Source of the DNA: Wolfiporia cocos
Taxonomy: Eukaryota; Basidiomycota; Agaricomycetes; Polyporales; Phaeolaceae
Assembly: GCA_029448655.1 (NCBI GenBank)
Contig: JACCLO010000007.1
Coordinates: 2,046,001-2,110,000, forward strand
Length of the DNA stretch: 64,000 nt
Direction of reading: 5' to 3'
Shown: positions 46,569 through 57,199 of the stretch, piece after piece
Numbering within the stretch: the first letter of the stretch is position 1
Layout of the letters: every line of letters begins with the position of its first letter
Translations under genes and position numbers: made by a program
Notes under the pieces: model-generated
Database searches by the model: none
The model's input: the letters and a program-made list of their open reading frames with translations, nothing else
Told to the model about the DNA's origin: nothing

Positions 46569-47158
46569 TTTTATTGTCACAGTAGATTAATCTGCCGCAG
46601 CTAGCAGATTAATCTGCGTGCAAACCTAGCTCGCAACTGCAATTTCTTAAGTGAAGGGCAGTTGGCAGATTAAGATAATTGACTGAAACTCTACTTCAGG
46701 CGCGCAGCTGTGGTGTTGTTAGAATTAGCGAAAATGGGCCCTTTGGTTTAAGATTTTGCATCAATTCACCTTATATGATCTCAACGACCATTACAATGAC
46801 TTGTGATCTGCTAACATGGTGCGGAACGTTGTGACTACTGTTGTGATCGGGGTTGTGATCGAGATCTGGATTTTCGGTCAACATCGTAAGCAGCTGTAAA
46901 AACACTTGTAGATCAGAATAACAACAAATAGTAGACATATAAGCATTCTGAATATGTTGTGCTGTCATTTGAACTGCACAAGCCCATAATTTCGAGGTCC
47001 TACATGATTACCCATAAGCCCCGGCCTGAGCCTGAGCCGGGCCCAAGCCGGCCTGAGCCGTCAAGGAGGGCCCGGCTTGACATTCCGCTGAGCCCGAGCC
47101 CTTCAAAGCCGGGCCCAAGCCCCGGGCTTTGAGCCAAGCCGTGCTTTGCACATCACTA

Positions 47159-47695
47159 TGCACCATGCATGTGTACCATAATATGTGAGTGTTAACACTA
47201 CTGGATGGGAGAATACACAACTGCATGTCAGTCAGCAAAACTAGTGATAATATGAGGACAACCTGTGTGTGCCAAGCATTGCCCAAGACAATAGCAGTGC
47301 TTCATTGTATCATAAATCAGAAGGTTTTTGGTTGTTACTATTCATGTCAGCTTCTGTCTGATGTGTTTACCCTAATAGCCAGTGGTATATACATGATGCA
47401 GACACACTCTAGGGGGTCTTAAATACTTTGGTTTTATTGTAAATTGGTCAGTCATGGTTCCCTACCTTGGAGTAACCACATTATAAGTGCTATTCTACAA
47501 TAAATTCGGGACCGGTCCAGGACCGGTCCAGACCGGTCCTTACCGGTCCTGCAAAATCTGACCACTCAGAAGGACCGGGACCAGGACCGTGTCAGGACCA
47601 GGACTGGACCGGACCGTTGAATCGGTCCTAGTCAGTCCGGTCCTGGTCCGGTCCTTGGTCTTTAGCGGTCCTTGAGACCGGACCTCACAACACTA
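47159..47695. mobile_element. hAT-type MITE family 2, left-truncated copy
   Basis: Matches about 10787-11320 with few changes, from TGCACCATGCATGTGTACC to CCGGACCTCACAACACTA. The left terminus is missing where the family-1 MITE abuts it. Confidence 0.85.
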
Positions 47696-48564
47696 GGTTG
47701 TAGCGTGTGTCAAAATCCTGACAGGAAGACTGAGGGAGAGAGAGCACATAGCACAAACTATGCAAGTACTCCATGATTATGTAAGTGTCCGTTTGGTAAG
47801 TAGCAACTATCACCTCATGGCGCGCAGTGGCGCGACGCGCGTACATGTGTCTAAGTGCCGCTGAATCACTTGTGACTTCCAACAGTTTGATCACTGCCTT
47901 CACTTTCACAACTTAGCATCACATGCCCACATGTTCATGCCGGTGTTGTTCTCCTAATCTGTAATCCTGCACTCCGCCGCATGTCCATCATGTACCCACT
48001 GCGCATCGTGTTGCCGCTGCCTTTTGGCATGACAAGCCCCGAGGGCAACACTCGACTAGCAAATTCTCATATACTCTAGGAATATAAACGGAGAAATGTA
48101 CAGATGAACATTACGGAGCAGTGACATGATTTATCTTGTTCTGTGTCATTGTTATCCTACGTTTTAACGCTTAATCACCGCTGATCTCATTTGTTTCTTC
48201 GCTCAGCCTTATGCTTAATCTGAGACGTGCTATTAAGGATGTATATGAGAGCCTATAGGAGAATTATCTGATTTCATAAGATTCTTGTTGAATTGGGAGC
48301 ATGCTTCACAGGAATTAATCTATGTCCCTATGTCAAGGATAAGATGCATTTCCGAAACTCGAGATACATATATGGACGGTTAGCTCCTAGCCGTACAAGG
48401 CGCGGGTGGTATTCTCAGCCGCAATGCAGGCACGAATAAAATGACGTCTCAATGGCCAATGACGTTCAACGGCCGTTAGACGTCCTTGAGTTTGTTACGG
48501 ATCATCACGGCAGTGAATTGATCAAGGCCGTACATCTTCGTGAACCAGGAGTCCTAGGAACGCA
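47696..48564. other. Intergenic, downstream of the AYR1-like gene
   Basis: No coding or RNA feature was recognised. Contains the 3' flank of the minus-strand reductase gene. Confidence 0.4.
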
Positions 48565-49766
48565 TTAAGATAACTTATCTAACGGTCCAAGAGTGCAACG
48601 TACAAAACCGCGCCTCCCAAAGAAGGTCTCGATGATCCAGACGAACAATGTCCGGTTTCCTGCCCAGAGCCAAGCACGCGGCTTCGGCGACAAGGCTTCG
48701 GCGACAACATCGATCGCATACCGGTCCGGTTCCATGGCACCCTCTGCAAGAAGGGTGGAATGTCATCAGCTGAATTATCAGGGCCCTGAGAGCTAGGAGA
48801 CATACGCTGAGCCATATTGAGACGCTTCTCCTTGTATTGTTTCTCCATGGGGAGATATAGAGAATCGCGAGGCATTGTACGCGGCTTTACGATGTTCGTT
48901 TTGACAGCTCCGGTAACGACCTAGAGTATTTTTAGAGCTACTTTAGCAGATTTGATGGGGTTATATACCGTCAGCACTTTGATTCTTGCAACATACATCA
49001 GGGTAAGTATACTTCATAGCTACCGTTTGTGACTTACCCAAAAGGTTCCAACTCAATGCGCAGTGTATTGCCGTACATATGCAGCGCGGCTTTGGATGCG
49101 TTATAGGCAGCACTGAAAGGAATAGGGCAGACACCAGCGAGACTCCCTATCTGCACGATCCGGCCGTCTCCAGATGAAATGAGCATGTGGATTAGTTCTT
49201 GAACCAAAGTCATCGGGCCGAAAACATGAACTTCAAATAAATTCCGGACTTCTGCCATGTTGAAATCCGTTGCAGCGACAGTGTAGGCTTAAAATAGTCA
49301 TATATATTAGCCAACCGATGAACGAAAGCGGGCTTGAACGACACCTTGACCACTAAAAATAATCACAAGTCTACTCCAAAAGATGGCTGGATTGTACGTA
49401 CGCATTGCTCACAAGCACATTCAGTTTACCACCAGTAATCTCTGAAACCTCGGCCTTGACTCGTCGGATCGCTTCGAGGTCAGTGACATCCAAGGCCATT
49501 GTTTTGATCCCTAGCGGTACCAGATGTTCCATACTCTCCAGAGTTCTGGACGTGGCAAACACTTGTAGTCCTGACGATGTCTTTAAACAACGAAGGGGAA
49601 GATTCCCAACAATCGGCATTCGTTACCTTGCTCATGAAAACGTCGCGCAAGGGCATCTCCGATACCCCCTCGGCTGCAGCTATATACATGGAATGAGAGC
49701 TGTCACAACATCAATAGTGGGGATAGCGTACCCAGTGATAAGAACGCTCTTGCGGGACGATGACAT
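48565..49766 (-). CDS. AYR1-like short-chain dehydrogenase/reductase
   Basis: Eight exons (minus strand): 49732-49766, 49627-49679, 49402-49570, 49345-49352, 49038-49287, 48969-48984, 48806-48920 and 48565-48743. They join in phase to 274 residues ending in TAA. The nucleotide-binding motif TGCSRGGIG is at residues 11-19. Next come ALDVTD and a conserved NAG. The catalytic Ser (IVQIGSLAG) and YNASK follow in E5. TVVTGAVKTNI and a C-terminus (EPDRYAIDVVAEAL, then WLWAG and a hydrophobic FVWIIETFFG) match the 1-acyldihydroxyacetone-phosphate reductase group. Members reduce acyl-DHAP with NADPH in ER or lipid droplets for phosphatidate synthesis. Substrate here is inferred from similarity; other fungal SDRs in this subgroup act on secondary metabolites. 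Odd points are an 8-nt exon and a 16-nt exon, both needed to keep frame. The divergent P450 starts about 1.35 kb away. Confidence 0.85.
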
Positions 49767-51118
49767 TATGGTGGGATAGTGAATGAACAGGAGCGAGCAG
49801 TTGAGAGCAGTCTCTGGGACCCGGCTGGAAGACATTATACCTGTGGCGCCTGCAGCTCGGACATATCCGGGCGGAGTCCTAAAAACATATTGCAAGCAGC
49901 CACTGTACAACATATGTTTTTCGCACTCCGCTCGGGTTCTCCCGAGCGGCAGCAGCCACGTGCAAGGGCTGGGGACGAGACTAGATCTTACTAGCTTAAT
50001 TACCTGTGGCTTCGCCACAATTTTGTACTTTAGGAGTTGTTTATCTCTGCCCGCTCAGCCACTCCTCCACCTCGCTGACGCTCGGCCTCGTCGTCGCTTC
50101 GCTTGTAACACCTTTGCAACCGGCATGCGCGCCTTGCAGGCGCTAGGCGTGGGAATCCACTGGCCAACTTCCCGGGTCGGTGGCGCGAGCCCTATGAGAC
50201 GACGGACAGCACGTGGCACACGTGGAAAAGCACATGGCAGTTCCCACGCAATCCACGGCCCTTTAGTGCCGTAACAAACTCTAAACCCCAGTGCGGAAAG
50301 CGCCGTGCGTGTCATCCCAGGCATCTGCTTCGAGGGCAGAACTATGGACAACGTAGACGTACGGCGACCTTGCGGTGATTGCTACCTGCCAGTGCTGTAA
50401 GTGTTACAGTGCACAGACGCGACGTTGACGCAGGCATGCGTAAAGATATGTCAAACGAGGTGTCATACGTAGACTGAAATAGGGTCGCTTGCATGAGTAG
50501 AAGGCCATAGCCTTCAAGACCGGTCAGCGCGCGATGTGATGAACAAACTTTACCGCTAAATATATGCATGCGCGGGTGCACCGTTGCCGTGCAAATATTA
50601 GGAACTGAACTGTCAAATGTGGCGTGTATTAGGCGCCTTTGACCGACGCTGCCGGCGGAGATGGGGCTAGAATTACCTCAGATCACCTCCCACGAACCCT
50701 AATATGACAGTGAACTTCTTATATCTCACGTCATGTCCATTTTCATCAGTTGTCTTACTATCCCTGGTGCATGTGCCCACGCTGTCGACCCTCAAAGCCG
50801 CACCCATCGTGATCCCAGTGCCACCAATTTCCGACCGGCGGTGATAACAAATCGCATACGCCTGAATCGCGAGTGGCACAATTTAAAGTGGCACGACAAC
50901 CTCGTGCTAATGCTGGTGCTCAGTAAAGTCGTATTTCTCCCGCTGGGCGAGGCTCCACGGTAGCCGGCTGTGGTATTGTAGGCACTATTAGTAAAGCTCT
51001 CCTGACTGTCTGTGGCTGACTTATGATGCCTCTACGAGCAGAACGGCACTAGATTGAATCGATACGGCTATGTTTTCCAGCGGCTATTTGGTGTGCATAG
51101 GCTGTTTCTCTCTGGTTC
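49767..51118. other. Divergent intergenic region with a CpG-rich dispersed repeat
   Basis: Positions 49998-50270 are the CpG-rich copy of the repeat seen at 34790-35720 (TGTGGCTTCGCCACAA, CGCTGACGCTCGG, GGCGCTAGGCGTGGGAATCC). The rest should hold promoters of both flanking genes; no specific site can be asserted. Confidence 0.5.
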
Positions 51119-53227
51119 GTGGACCATAGTACTCCCGGAGACCCCATCGCTGATCTATGGCATGGTGCTATTCAGGCTTCTCACTTGTGGTTTAAACACC
51201 TAGAGCCCACAGATTTGCATTCAGTGATCGCCCTGCTGGGTGTAGTCCCAGGCGTTGCCGCTGTCCTTGCTTGCGTACTGTTTGGCACCACGCTGAGCAC
51301 CATCCCGACTACGTATTCATGCTACTACGCCATTCTGCTCTTGTCTATCACTTTGTATCGCTTGTCTCCCCTGCATCCACTGTACAGATTCCCTGGTCCC
51401 TTACTCTGCAAGATCTCGAAGTTTTGGATAGTCTATAAGACATCACAGGGCAGTCTGCACCGGTATTTCAAGGACGTTCATGACAAACACGGACCAGTGG
51501 TGCGAATTGGTGCGTCTGGAGAGCTTGGCGTGCTCTGCTAGTTACCTAGAACTAATGTTGTAGGTCCGAACGAACTGTCGATCGTGGACGTCACCTTGCT
51601 TCCGCGCATCTTGGGCGTTAACGGGATGCCCAAGGGTCCCTGTAAGCACCTACATGAGTGATATTCCAACATCATCACTAAAGTTTTTCTCATAGTATGG
51701 GACGGTAGGCGTATCAAGAGAGGATCGGATGCAGAGCAAGTGAAGAGTAACCTTATTGGCGCTCGTAGCTCGAAGCAGCACGCCGAAGCGCGGAAGGTCT
51801 GGAATCGCGCATTCACTTCTGCTTCTGTGAGGCGATACGAGCCGATTGTGATACGAAGGGCAACACAGCTAGTCGAGGAGCTTCAAAACCGATGTATAGA
51901 GCTCTCGAATGGAAAGCGGTCGACAACGGTAGATATGGCTGAATGGCTGAGTTTTTTTTCGTGCGTTTGCTGCTGTCTTGGGTTGGACACATGGTTATCT
52001 AAATATTCGGAAGCTGGGACTTTATGGGCGACTTTGTGTTAGTGGTCACATGTTCCCTTTCAATATTCGGACTCACCCCGTCATCCAGCTTCGGTGGCGC
52101 ATTTGAACTCATGCGTGACGGTGACAAGGGTGGCCTCCTGAAAATGATGGACGAGGGCCTCTTGTATGCAAATCTATTTAGATTATCCGATACCTACTCA
52201 TTTATCGTCTCAGCCTGCCAGCGCTGACTCAACATATTCCTTGGTGTATCAGCGCGTTGTCGTACACCCCGTTCCTAGGCAAAAATATGAAGAAACTCGG
52301 AGAGTTCGCTTATAAGCAAGCTACAAGACGCGCAGAACAAGGACCGGTACACGACGACTTGTTTTATCATCTCGTGGGTCTATCCCGTTTCAATGTTGAG
52401 CACATATAACCCTGTACACACTCAGAATGATGAGGGCCGTGTAGACTCGGAGCCACCGTCCATGGCCGCGGTAATATGGAGTACTATCGTTGCGATCATT
52501 GCAGGCTCAGATACCTCAGCATCTGCGCTGAGCAACGCGATCTATTTCTTGATCAGCAATCCGTCCTACCTCGAACGTCTACGCGCCGAGGTGGATGCAG
52601 CATTCCCGCCGGGCAGCACAGAGCCATCTGACTCGGCAAAACTTGCACAATTGGAACTCCTTGGCGCAATAATGTCAGTGGCGCGATCGAAGTGCTTCTT
52701 CTAACTAACGTATATATATAAGTAACGAGTCCATGCGACTTTACCCTCCGGTAGCGACATCGTTGCAGCGAGCTCCTGCTGCTGGTAGTGGAGGCCATTT
52801 GATTAGTCCTAAGTGCGCTATCACTACGGAAATCGAATGCCTATGCCGACTAACAGTTATTAGCATATATATCCCAGAAGGGACGGCCGTTTACGTCTCG
52901 CCATACGCCTACCATCGAGACCGCCGTTACTTTCACCCAGACCCGGACAGTTTCTGGCCCGAACGATGGCTTGAAGGCCAACATCATGACATTGTACACA
53001 ATGCCGACGCTTTCCTTCCGTTCTCAAATGGGCCTACGAACTGTGTCGGAAGGCCACTTGCTTTGATTGAGATGCGCATGGTGCTAGCATATTTGGTACA
53101 GGCATTTGATATGACTTTTGCGGACGATTCTGAGCCGAGACAGTGGGAGAGAGGACTCAAGGATTTCTTTGTCACACAAAGAGGCCCCCTTCCAATCGTC
53201 CTTTGCCGAAGGTCGTTGAGCGTGTAG
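51119..53227 (+). CDS. Cytochrome P450 monooxygenase, microsomal type
   Basis: Nine exons: 51119-51509, 51564-51641, 51696-51960, 52014-52037, 52089-52163, 52214-52373, 52426-52673, 52723-52812 and 52864-53227. They join in phase to about 564 residues. Hydrophobic N-terminal segments (VIALLGVVPGVAAVLACVLF and YYAILLLSITLY) indicate ER anchoring. PLYRFPGPLLCK is the proline hinge. The oxygen-binding I-helix AGSDTS is at about 357, the ExxR motif ESMR at 416, PERW follows, and the heme loop FSNGPTNCVG has its Cys near 504. The stop is TAG at 53225. Oxygen insertion with NADPH-P450 reductase is established for the family; the substrate is unknown. The first codon in frame is GTG (GTGGACCAT) with a stop 18 bases upstream and no in-frame ATG in exon 1. 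Either an upstream exon supplies the start, or ATG mutated to GTG. The divergent reductase gene may be co-regulated. Confidence 0.88.
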
Positions 53228-53910
53228 TCCCCTTCAGCGAATATTCCTCAATGTCATTGATCAATATGTGTTCTTATATAGTTTCGTAGCTCGAGGGGAT
53301 TTAGTCAGTGAGATGCATCTTGTAAAGTAAAAAACGATTAGGAAATCCCCTCTCACACCGTTGAGCAGCATCCTAAGTCGCATGCATCACGTGATTCTGG
53401 GGAGAGAGAGAGACAAACATTTATATCCAGTGAAAATTCGAGGTATTTAAATACAATGAATCCTGATGTATGTAAATCTATCCAGAAAAGTTCGATGTAC
53501 CGAAATCTATCCAATGTAATCCAAATGTATCTCCAGATCATGTGACCTGCTCTGTAGATTGACATATGCCATTGAACGACAGATCTTACGGTAAGGTTGC
53601 GGTTACGTTGCATACGTGTATGATTGTGTAACGCAATTTTGTACGAGCAAGGGAGTTGCATCTAGAGTCGTGCATATATTGTTGTGGTTAACGTGCTTAC
53701 GGTGCTACACTTCGTTGCCACCCTCTGTACTGCCAAACTACTGTTTATGCGTCCATCCATACCCCTGCTTTTGATCAAATCATTGCAAATACATTATACC
53801 TGTAGAAATTGGACTAGTACTTATCTTTGTGGCTGAGGTGAACAATTCCAGAAGAGGATCTCTCTTTTTATGGCAAAAGCACCTTCTACAGCCACACAGC
53901 AGTCAAGGCA
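53228..53910. other. Downstream flank of the P450 gene; no gene recognised
   Basis: AT-rich, with short GA-rich runs (about 53400) and scattered GATGTA/ATCCA repeats. No coding feature. Confidence 0.4.
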
Positions 53911-53915
53911 TATTG

Positions 53916-54626
53916 TGTTATGGGTCGAATACCCGTTTGTATATTCAAATCGCGAATATAGATCGTTCTTCTGCACGTAGGCGTGTAGCCGTATGCAAGG
54001 CAAATACTCGTTAGATGCCTTCAAGTCCTAGGTGAATTCCCTAGGAGATCGTATAATATCCAATACGCGTTAGAGGATATAATCTGTTCAAGTGTGAGTC
54101 TGTTTAGAATATAAGACTCGCCTAAGTCCGAGAAGTCAGTGTGCACTTCGAGGACTTGGTCGTTCGGTTGCTCGAGTGAGAAATACTGAGCGTAGTCTCC
54201 TACGTTTGAGAACAAGTATAAGACTTCTTGTTTGTACAACAAGGTCGAGCTGAAGAGCTTCGACAGTAAGTACATGGGTTTATATACTACGTTAGGTTTT
54301 CGAGGTCGAGTCGGTCCCAGATGTCACCACTACTATCTACGCTATAGTACCAAACGTTTGATAAGTATGTAGTGATATATCCGAAACGATAGATAGAGAT
54401 GATGATGGTGGTTGAACACCATCTATCAGCTAATAAATGATGAAAGATGAAACGATGGCAGAGTTGGATCTGCCAGAGATGAAACACGTTCTGTACGCTA
54501 ATACAACTGGGGATGTGCCCAGTCAAGTCACAAGTAGCCAGGGGGTCAGTTACACGACAAGTCCCTGTATCGTATTCGCCCGGTGGTGACTTCCGTCAAT
54601 ATTCAAAATCTGGAATAACCGTAACA
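53916..54626 (-). repeat. Solo LTR of the A/B family, 711 bp (TSD TATTG)
   Basis: TGTTATGGGTCGAATACC to GAATAACCGTAACA, with TATTG at 53911-53915 and 54627-54631. It has the same length as B's 5' LTR, which supports the family definition. Confidence 0.93.
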
Positions 54627-54631
54627 TATTG

Positions 54632-55478
54632 TGCACCATCCACGTCAGGTTTTTCGTGTATATTAAGCACGTTTTCGCTGATGACGCAGCTTGCAACCGA
54701 CTCTTTCTCATCTTCACGTCACACCTTAGCCACAATCTATTTATGGTAACACTTCTACCTGAACTCACAATATCATCACGTCATTTCATGACTTCGTTTT
54801 AGGTTCATTCACTATTCTGTCACCCCTTGAACTTTATTTCACTACACATAAACGGGCTCACAGCACAGTGCAGTCTATTTTGTCTTCTCCCTGTGCTTTT
54901 CTCACATCCAGTTGGTCTCTGGGTCTTGGCGAGGCAACTCCATCCCCTCTAGCTTCAAGAGGAGCTAAATGACCACACGTGAGTGGATGACCACCCGTGC
55001 GCATAAGTACTTAAGCCGTTAGTTTTTAGTTTTGTCTTGTCTACTTACATTTGGTTAGTGTGCAACTGTTCTTATTGTGAGATGTAACCGCTACAGTGAA
55101 CAGACTGGTATGTATTTCATCACTCCGAAATATCCTAAAAATACTCATTCATATACTGCAGAATGCAAGACAATTCTATGAACATGCAGAAAACTGTCGG
55201 TTTTCCGCAATGGGGATTTGGGGCAGGGAGTAGGGACAGGGAGCAGGCATGGGGGGAGCATGAATATAGGTAAATTGAGATATTTCTGGGGTGCATTCAG
55301 GTACCGCCGGTAGTATATGTCGATACTTTTGTATGCATTAGGTTACATCTGAATACATATTTTGAGCTATATTGAGCTACATTGAAGGATATCTCTGAAC
55401 CTTCTTATGCAACACTGAGGATACACTCAGATATATTTGATGTATCAAAACTTCTCCGAGATACATTTGGATACATTT
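54632..55478. other. No gene recognised
   Basis: AT-rich sequence leading up to the D element LTR. Some GATACA-type repetition at 55300-55470. No protein-like frame. Confidence 0.4.
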
Positions 55479-57199
55479 TGACACAGACTAGACTGTGGGA
55501 CTCACACTATAACCTTATAAGCGACTTGAAGAGGTTGCTGGAGGTTGGTGAGGAGACTAGTGGGCGCAAGCAGAGATGTTATGTAACTGTGCGAATGCAG
55601 AGAACAAATCTAAGGCTTATCCGCTGAGATAGCCCTACTTATATACATGCTTTGTTTGGTTACCAGTAAGGGAGCCAAACATGAGGTTGGTCTGTGCGCA
55701 GACATAACTAATACAGCTAAGTCGTAAACTACAATAGACCATGTGCGCCGGTAATGGCCGCACCAGTAAGAGCGTTTGTTTGGACCGTAGGTCCATGTTG
55801 TGGAAGTGGCTGTAGCTACGTTAGTAAGCCATGCATGTGATTCTTATATACCGGTATCGGAATATGAGTAATCGTAAGGTCATTGGCATGTGATAACGAG
55901 CGGGCCGCTTATCCAATTGTACTGACATAGCCCGGTATCGGGATATGAGTAAGGCGCGTGACACCGGAGGTTAGTCCGCTGAGTCATTGACGCGTACAAG
56001 TGTGTTATGTACGTGTTGTTATGACAGGTGGACGTATACCGCGTTGTGTACGTGTTGTTTGGTTGCGTGTACGTGTAGACGGGCGCTTAGCAGCGTGAAT
56101 GTCTACAAGGTCGTAGAAATACCAGATAAATAGGTAAAAATACGGGAAAAATAGTGGCATGTCCCAAATCTGTGACATTACCCCCTCTTCAGGTTTCATT
56201 GTCCCTAATGGAACGATTACTTTCCTGTGGAGCCGAACCCACCAGTACCACGCTCGGATTTAATCTTTTCAAAGTAAGATTTTCCATGTAGCGTAATGTG
56301 CGGGTCCTTAGCAACTTCGCAGATGAGCTGAGCAATCTTATCACCGGCCCGAATATCGATAGATATGTCGGAGTGATTCCGGAGAATGATGATTACTTCG
56401 CCTTGATAATCGTGGTCGATAACGCCACCCATTATGTCTATGCCTTTGCGGGCGAGACTAGAGCGGGGGGCGATACGTCCGTAAGTGCCGAAAGGTACCT
56501 GGATCTTCAGTTTGGTGTTGTATTCTGTCTGCCCGTGAGCTGGCAGAACGTCGCCTGTTGCAGTGTACAGGTCAAATCCAACCAAGTCCTTGGTTCCTTT
56601 TTCCGGCATTCGGCCGCCTTCACCGACTACGATTTTCAAGTCCGCGTTTTGATTAATGTCAGCTGACATCCATCCCCCGTCGGGGTGTCTAATCATGCGC
56701 TGCTTAGGATCCTTCGCAAATTCTTCGCGATACTGCAGCCAGTCGTCTGGCCACGTGCATTCGTCGGCTTCCCAGTCGTCGCTGTCAGGGTCGAAGACGT
56801 GAACTGCTTCTTTCCTTCTAGCTGATCGCCTGAGGGGGACATCCTGCATGGGAATGGCGTGTGAAGCCTTGTATTCCTGCAGAATGTCATATGCCGTGTC
56901 GAGGTCGGCTTCGCGTACCCAGGAGTCGTCATTGATACCAAATCCTTTCCATCGGATTCTGTATTCAACTCTTCCTGCGCGGAGACGATGATCTAAGATC
57001 TTCTCAACTTCCCATAATTCTTCGCCGTCGACCATTTCTGGTTGAGGCTCTGGTTTTTTCTGATGCACCGGGTCCTTGTACATGACCAACTTGGAAGCGT
57101 GGAATACTGGGTGATAAGCCCTGTATTGCTCGTCCATGTGTACCCTAAAGGTGACCGGAGATAATTGTTCAATTATCTTAAATGGTCCCAAATAGCGTG
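55479..57199 (-). mobile_element. Element D: 3' part of a chromodomain Gypsy element with C-terminal dUTPase
   Basis: A 3' LTR (55479-56177, 699 bp; TGACACAGACTAGACTG to AATCTGTGACA) is followed on the right by the minus-strand polypurine tract GAGGGGGTAA and the end of pol. Element B's 5' LTR interrupts pol at 57200, with 57195-57199 (GCGTG) as the left target copy. The rest of D lies beyond the window. It has the same terminus and tract type as TRIM1, TRIM2 and element C. Confidence 0.88.
56217..57199 (-). pseudogene. pol of element D: integrase C-end, chromodomain, dUTPase (split by B)
   Basis: Open from the B junction to the stop at 56217. The integrase C-terminal part is FKIIEQLSPVTF and HPVFHASKL. 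A chromodomain follows (WEVEKILDHRL, then YRIRWKGF and DDSWV; about 57030-56900). After an acidic/Trp linker (VFDPDSDDWEADECTWPDDW) comes a complete trimeric dUTPase as the last ~140 residues: VGFDLYTATG, GRIAPRSSLARKG, GGVIDHDYQGEV, GDKIAQLI and RGTGGFGSTG directly before the stop. dUTPase hydrolyses dUTP to dUMP and so limits uracil in cDNA. The upstream half was displaced by B. What remains is free of stops, so D may have been intact until B inserted. Confidence 0.9.

Larger units (their letters stand above)
45425..46693. mobile_element. MULE-like element with long TIRs and tRNA-like modules (9-bp TSD)
   Basis: Exact 9-bp duplication CTTCAGGCG at 45416-45424 and 46694-46702. The inverted termini pair over more than 200 bp: 45425 onward (AGGGACTTCAGTCAATTATC, GCAGTTGCGAGCTAGG, GCAGATTAATCTGC palindromes) against the complement of 46693 downward. 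Long terminal repeats and a 9-bp duplication fit Mutator-like elements. Each repeat includes a degenerate tRNA-like module. The centre (46196-46480) has no transposase, so the element is non-autonomous. A solo LTR (45552-46100) lies inside the left repeat. Confidence 0.8.
45265..47158. mobile_element. hAT-type MITE family 1, third copy, split by a MULE
   Basis: Left part is 45265-45424 (TAGTGATGTGCAAAGCACGG) and right part 46703-47158 (ending GTGCTTTGCACATCACTA). The breakpoint lies in GGCTTTAGGCG of the intact copy (about 7590-7602). No 8-bp duplication of its own is seen. On the right it abuts a truncated family-2 MITE. Confidence 0.8.
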
